8,795 bases of DNA from positions 1 through 8,795 of the forward strand of contig CAJHIR010000045.1 of NCBI GenBank assembly GCA_905067535.1. The letters run 5' to 3'. The stretch comes from Candidatus Argoarchaeum ethanivorans (lineage in GTDB: Archaea > Halobacteriota > Methanosarcinia > Methanosarcinales > EX4572-44). The translations under genes were made by a program, and so were the position numbers. Position 1 is the stretch's first letter. Each line of letters opens with the position of its first letter. Positions 6,292 to 8,795 of the stretch are shown piece after piece. The notes below the pieces were generated by a model, which saw only the letters and a program-made list of their open reading frames with translations, was not told the DNA's origin and made no database searches.

Positions 6292-7209
6292 CTATGCCTC
6301 TCGATATATGAGGACAATTGCATCGAATGCTTCTCCCGAATAACAATAGCACTCGTCATGCCAGAGGCTAATAGTATGGAATGTATCGAGCGAAAGCTGC
6401 GTAGGTGAAAGCAAACCATAATTTGTTACTGAATAATCCTGGCACCCGATACTGCTAATCTCATTTTCATCGATTTTCATTGTCGAATCATCGCTATCAT
6501 ACGCATAGTGTGAGTATGATCTTTCATAAAATACAAAATCGCTTGGCAGCTTGATGTCAAACGTATCCGTTCCTTCCACCCATTGTGCATCTGCAACAAT
6601 CATCAGTTTATCCGCATTTGCATACCTGAAGTCGTAGTATTTTAGATTTTTTATTGGAACACCCGCGGCATTGCAAACTACACTTATACCATCTTCAAGC
6701 TTTGTGCCAGTTATTATTTCATCTGTACTGTAATCTTCCCAATCTACTATCTTTGCCACTGGCTCTTCCTCTAAATAATACGCTACGACCCATCCGTCTT
6801 TATGGACGTATGCATGAACATCTTCAGTCTCTGCATATTCAGGTAGTGGAACAGAGCCAATGATGTATTCGTCTGTTTCATATTCTATCGTTCTGAATAC
6901 ATCCCTTGCATCTTCCAGATCTATTCCCTGACCAACATCTGTGTAAGCGGAAATTCCTGCTTCTTCTTCGAGGAATGTTGTGCCTGCTGCGGCAGCACCG
7001 CCACCGCCACCGCCACCCAGAGCTTCAGTTGCACCTGCGACTCCGATGAAGGGTGGTGCCACAAGCGAGATAACACCTTTTCCACCGCTTTCGTCTATCC
7101 CTTTTTCTCCTCCTGTCTCACTATACAATACCGCTGTGCAGCTTGCGACCATCACCAAGGCGGCTAAAACCACCAATACCTTCAAATTCAAACTAAATTT
7201 ATTCCCCAT
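6292..7209 (-). CDS. Predicted lipoprotein of unknown function, Gly/Ala linker
   Basis: Complete, 305 residues. A signal peptide with K4/K10 and a hydrophobic run 11-23 ends in a lipobox-like V21-A22-S23-C24, suggesting a lipid-anchored envelope protein. Residues ~25-90 are a flexible, low-complexity region including Gly65-71 and Ala72-75. From ~90 there is an acidic, Tyr-rich globular part (DEYIIGSVPLPEYAETED, DGWVVAYYLEEEP, KIVDWEDY), ending with several Cys (256, 287, 289) that could form disulfides. I recognise no catalytic motif and cannot name the family. The start is set by GGAGGG 5 nt before ATG. It is the first gene of a likely two-gene operon with the large surface protein, 90 bp downstream, so the two may act at the same envelope site. 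Confidence 0.8.
   Translation of the reverse strand: MGNKFSLNLKVLVVLAALVMVASCTAVLYSETGGEKGIDESGGKGVISLVAPPFIGVAGATEALGGGGGGGAAAAGTTFLEEEAGISAYTDVGQGIDLEDARDVFRTIEYETDEYIIGSVPLPEYAETEDVHAYVHKDGWVVAYYLEEEPVAKIVDWEDYSTDEIITGTKLEDGISVVCNAAGVPIKNLKYYDFRYANADKLMIVADAQWVEGTDTFDIKLPSDFVFYERSYSHYAYDSDDSTMKIDENEISSIGCQDYSVTNYGLLSPTQLSLDTFHTISLWHDECYCYSGEAFDAIVLIYREA
6997..7017 (-). repeat. GGTGGC microsatellite coding the poly-Gly run
   Basis: Three GGTGGC hexamers plus one GGT on the coding strand encode seven glycines in the lipoprotein linker. Slippage here would change linker length in frame rather than switch the gene off. Confidence 0.7.
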
Positions 7210-7214
7210 TTTAT

Positions 7215-7266
7215 CCCTCCTTCTTTAATTTTATAGCAGGTACCCCATCCCTATAAATTTTTCTAT
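7215..7266 (-). promoter_or_regulatory. Promoter and ribosome site of the lipoprotein gene
   Basis: GGAGGG at 7220-7215 is 5 nt before the ATG. TTTATA at 7257-7252 is preceded by AGAAAAA, which fits an archaeal TATA box with a purine/A-rich BRE in front. The usual spacing would start RNA near 7228, leaving a leader of about 19 nt that includes the ribosome site. This is the best promoter candidate in the window. Confidence 0.5.
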
Positions 7267-7371
7267 TTGCATCTGTAAAATTAGGCAAGTAATTTTCTTA
7301 CTTGGTGTTTTTAGAGGTGCCGAAGACACGAAGCCAGATACGCTCTGTTAGGCGAAGTGACAAGGAGTCGC

Positions 7372-7473
7372 TTATGATCGTGCCTTCCGTTCTGCAATGG
7401 ATTCGTCCTCCCATACTACTTGAATTCCTTCTTCCTCAAATAATTGTTCGGTAGTGTCATAATCTACGATAGT
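7372..7473 (-). pseudogene. Possible gene fragment without a start codon
   Basis: An open frame from 7473 to TAA at 7374-7372 reads (T)IVDYDTTEQLFEEEG, IQVVWEDES, IAERKARS. The acidic-then-basic composition is protein-like, but a TAA (7476-7474) lies directly upstream and no usable start codon follows. It could be the decayed end of a small protein. Family not recognised. It lies in the 527-bp gap 7210-7736, which holds no intact gene. Confidence 0.25.
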
Positions 7474-7495
7474 TTATTATATCCCTAAGTGGAAA

Positions 7496-7554
7496 GGGTC
7501 AATACATCGTACACTATTTCATTTGGCAAATAAAGGTTCATTACATCGGACACT
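7496..7554. repeat. Short direct repeat, 2 x 20 bp, 39-bp period
   Basis: Copies at 7496-7515 and 7535-7554 match at 17 of 20 bases (consensus GGKTCAWTACATCGKACACT). The form reads TGTCCGATGTAATGAACC on the other strand and recalls the ends of some DDE-type insertion sequences, though no partner end is visible in the window. The repeat lies next to a transposase-like fragment at 7592-7657, so a remnant of an insertion sequence is the simplest guess. Confidence 0.45.
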
Positions 7555-7577
7555 CTTTTTGATATAAGCTTTGCTTA

Positions 7578-7597
7578 AAGCATCTTCAGTGATGCTT
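7578..7597. repeat. 7-bp inverted repeat
   Basis: Arms AAGCATC and GATGCTT around a 6-nt loop (TTCAGT). It overlaps the first ATG of the transposase-like fragment and could be part of an insertion-sequence end or a hairpin in either transcript. It also overlaps TGCTT/AAGCA (7572-7582), so the two could form alternative structures. Confidence 0.4.
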
Positions 7598-7657
7598 ATG
7601 GACATTGATGAGCAAAAGAAGATTGATGCCATGCATCGGTACATAAAAGGTGATAAG
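7592..7657 (+). pseudogene. Possible N-terminal remnant of an IS transposase (helix-turn-helix start)
   Basis: After ATG at 7592 or 7598 the frame reads MDIDEQKKIDAMHRYIKGDK. This resembles the first helix of helix-turn-helix domains that open IS481-like (rve-type) transposases, which often start with an acidic stretch followed by K-I-x-A-x-x-R-Y-x-x-G-E/D-K. The similarity stops there: the following residues run through hairpin DNA (7670-7734) and no recognition helix or DDE domain follows. I infer a truncated insertion sequence from pattern memory; a chance ORF is possible. Confidence 0.3.
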
Positions 7658-7669
7658 TTATTTTCTGCG

Positions 7670-7691
7670 CTCGATCGCTTGCGCAATCGAG
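7670..7691 (-). terminator. GNRA-capped hairpin downstream of the radical SAM gene
   Basis: On the minus strand CTCGATTGC pairs with GCGATCGAG (9 bp, one U-G wobble) around a GCAA tetraloop. On the plus strand the wobble would be a C/A mismatch, so the RNA form is favoured in the radical SAM transcript. It is the second of two hairpins after that gene. Confidence 0.5.
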
Positions 7692-7713
7692 AATTGGTCG
7701 TTAACTGTTATTT

Positions 7714-7734
7714 CTGCACAACGAAGTTGTGCAG
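7714..7734 (-). terminator. Hairpin directly after the radical SAM stop codon
   Basis: Perfect 9-bp stem with arms CTGCACAAC and GTTGTGCAG around a TTC loop, starting 2 nt after the TAA at 7739-7737. It has the same geometry as the hairpin after mmp3 (9 bp, TTC loop, at the stop codon) but different stem sequence. No U-tract follows; a 3'-end protection or processing role is as likely as termination. Confidence 0.55.
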
Positions 7735-7736
7735 TG

Positions 7737-8795
7737 TTAAACAAATGCCTTTATTTTTTTACAGTATTCGTAATCAAAGCCTGGAATTTTCCTTGCAAGT
7801 TCTGAAAACGGTTTGTCCAGTAAGATACTCAAGCCCAGTAAAACAGTATAATTATTCCCTCCAACAAACTGTATTTTTTCATATTCAGTCAGGTCTTTCA
7901 TAAAAGCCTCTGCATTTCTGTAAGAGCGAATAAATTTGTGAAGCCAGAGATTGATATCATCATTTTTGTACTGCCATAAAAATGGAAACGATGGCTTGTA
8001 GGACTCCCAATCAAACCGTTCATCTGGTTGGATGTAATTGTAATAGTGCTCCCTCACAGGTGTTCCGGGAAAAGGAATCAATGTATCCCAGTTTATAAAG
8101 TTATGCGTACTGTCGTTTGCAGGAAATATTTTAAGAAATTTAAACATCTCGATAAAGTCACTTATCAATTCTTTTTTTTCAATGAGAGGATGTGGTGTGA
8201 TGTAGCTGAGCGTGAGACTTCCATCAAATTCTTTTATAAATTTTTTTATGCTGTCCACCTCCATCTTATGACAATTTTTCCCCCTGATTTTTCCATTATA
8301 CTTTCTCCCAATCTTGTTACGTCCTGAATAAGTGCTTGATTCAACACCAATAAAAAACTCCCTGTAATTGTTTCGCCTGGTAAAATCAAATACTTCTTGA
8401 TAATTTGTTGATAGAAAAACTGGGTCTAACATGCACTCTTTTCTTATCTCTCGTATTCCACACGTGCTGTAAACAGAGTCAAGCATTCGTATTGAAGAAT
8501 TTGTCAGATGCGTGTCATCGCAGAAAACAAGGCATCTTGGATCTAATCCATGCATTTCTTCTATTAGTGAGTCTTTTTCTCTTAGATAGTATCGATCCTT
8601 TACGCATGCACAATAATCACAAAAATTTGAACAGCCTGTCGAGGATAAAATATACGTCCGATCCTTGTTTTGGTAGGTATCAATGCTTCTGTCCGGTACA
8701 ATATCTAAGACAATAGGCTTTGTTTTTTCTGTTTTATTTCGTTTAATTTTGCCATTTTTTTTATAGGTTATATTTGGAATGTTATCCAGCTCTTC
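7737..8795 (-). CDS. Radical SAM protein, B12-binding-domain type (5' partial)
   Basis: The frame is open from the right edge to TAA at 7739-7737; 352 residues are visible and the N-terminus lies outside. An internal ATG at 8555 is not the start, since the iron-sulfur motif lies upstream of it. The visible start (EELDNIPNITYKKNGKI, then LDIVPDRS) matches the linker that follows the cobalamin-binding domain in B12-dependent radical SAM enzymes. The motif C55-SNF-C59-DY-C62 (8633-8610) is the CxxxCxxC that holds the 4Fe-4S cluster cleaving S-adenosylmethionine. Later core elements are VFCDDTHL, FFIGVESS and LIPFPGTP, typical of the MiaB/BchE-like barrel. These enzymes catalyse radical methylations, ring closures and similar reactions; the substrate cannot be told from this sequence. 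That a B12 domain precedes it is inferred from the linker. No functional link to the lipoprotein operon 527 bp downstream is visible. Confidence 0.85.
   Translation of the reverse strand, partial: EELDNIPNITYKKNGKIKRNKTEKTKPIVLDIVPDRSIDTYQNKDRTYILSSTGCSNFCDYCACVKDRYYLREKDSLIEEMHGLDPRCLVFCDDTHLTNSSIRMLDSVYSTCGIREIRKECMLDPVFLSTNYQEVFDFTRRNNYREFFIGVESSTYSGRNKIGRKYNGKIRGKNCHKMEVDSIKKFIKEFDGSLTLSYITPHPLIEKKELISDFIEMFKFLKIFPANDSTHNFINWDTLIPFPGTPVREHYYNYIQPDERFDWESYKPSFPFLWQYKNDDINLWLHKFIRSYRNAEAFMKDLTEYEKIQFVGGNNYTVLLGLSILLDKPFSELARKIPGFDYEYCKKIKAFV

Noticed and set aside
7310..7380. attC-like GTTAGGC (GCCTAAC on the minus strand) with nearby CTTCG motifs, suggesting an integron recombination site.
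   Set aside because: Only one core-like heptamer is present; no matching GCCTAAC lies at the expected distance and no attC-type imperfect palindrome joins two cores.
7737..8555. Radical SAM gene taken as complete from ATG at 8555, and the idea that it is Mmp10 (the MCR arginine methylase).
   Set aside because: The CxxxCxxC motif and linker lie upstream of that ATG in the same open frame. The visible layout fits a protein with an N-terminal B12 domain, and I see nothing specific to Mmp10.

Overview
The window looks archaeal, from the methanogen / anaerobic methane- or alkane-oxidiser group. The strongest marker is a complete gene for methanogenesis marker protein 3 (mmp3, UPF0288), a family confined to archaea with methyl-coenzyme M reductase. 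Supporting signs are an elongator tRNA-Met split by a bulge-helix-bulge intron, no encoded CCA, TATA-like boxes, GGTGA/GGAGG ribosome sites, and large secreted PKD/Ig-type proteins rich in N-x-S/T sequons. The exact lineage cannot be read from the sequence; an ANME- or Methanosarcinales-like organism is a guess.

Layout, left to right. At the left edge is the 3' end of a plus-strand surface-protein gene ending in a 'CFI-box' C-terminal module. Everything after it lies on the minus strand. In transcription order from the right edge: a B12-type radical SAM gene cut by the edge (8795-7737); a 527-bp stretch with tandem hairpins, a short direct repeat and two decayed reading frames; a predicted lipoprotein (7209-6292); a 1238-residue surface protein with signal peptide, tandem 30-residue repeats, a PKD domain, a mid-protein membrane hairpin, Ig-like domains and a second CFI-box (6201-2485); a candidate 33-residue small ORF (2416-2315); mmp3 (2190-655); and tRNA-Met (524-416).

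The lipoprotein and the large surface protein are 90 bp apart on one strand and probably form an envelope operon. The gap between them holds a possible 13-codon Asn-rich leader ORF whose stop codons fall inside a hairpin. mmp3 has its own ribosome site and an AT-rich promoter-like region, so it is probably transcribed separately. Its known role is in the machinery that activates methyl-CoM reductase, and it has no evident functional link to the surface genes.

The most interesting points are: two diverged CFI-box tails (64 of 78 residues identical) on proteins whose adjoining regions do not resemble each other, facing each other around mmp3 and the tRNA; near-identical tandem DNA repeats at the start of the large surface gene; compact hairpins 2-4 nt after the stop codons of two unrelated genes, one followed by a GNRA-capped hairpin; and the leader-ORF/hairpin arrangement. 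I found no convincing complete new defence or mobile system.
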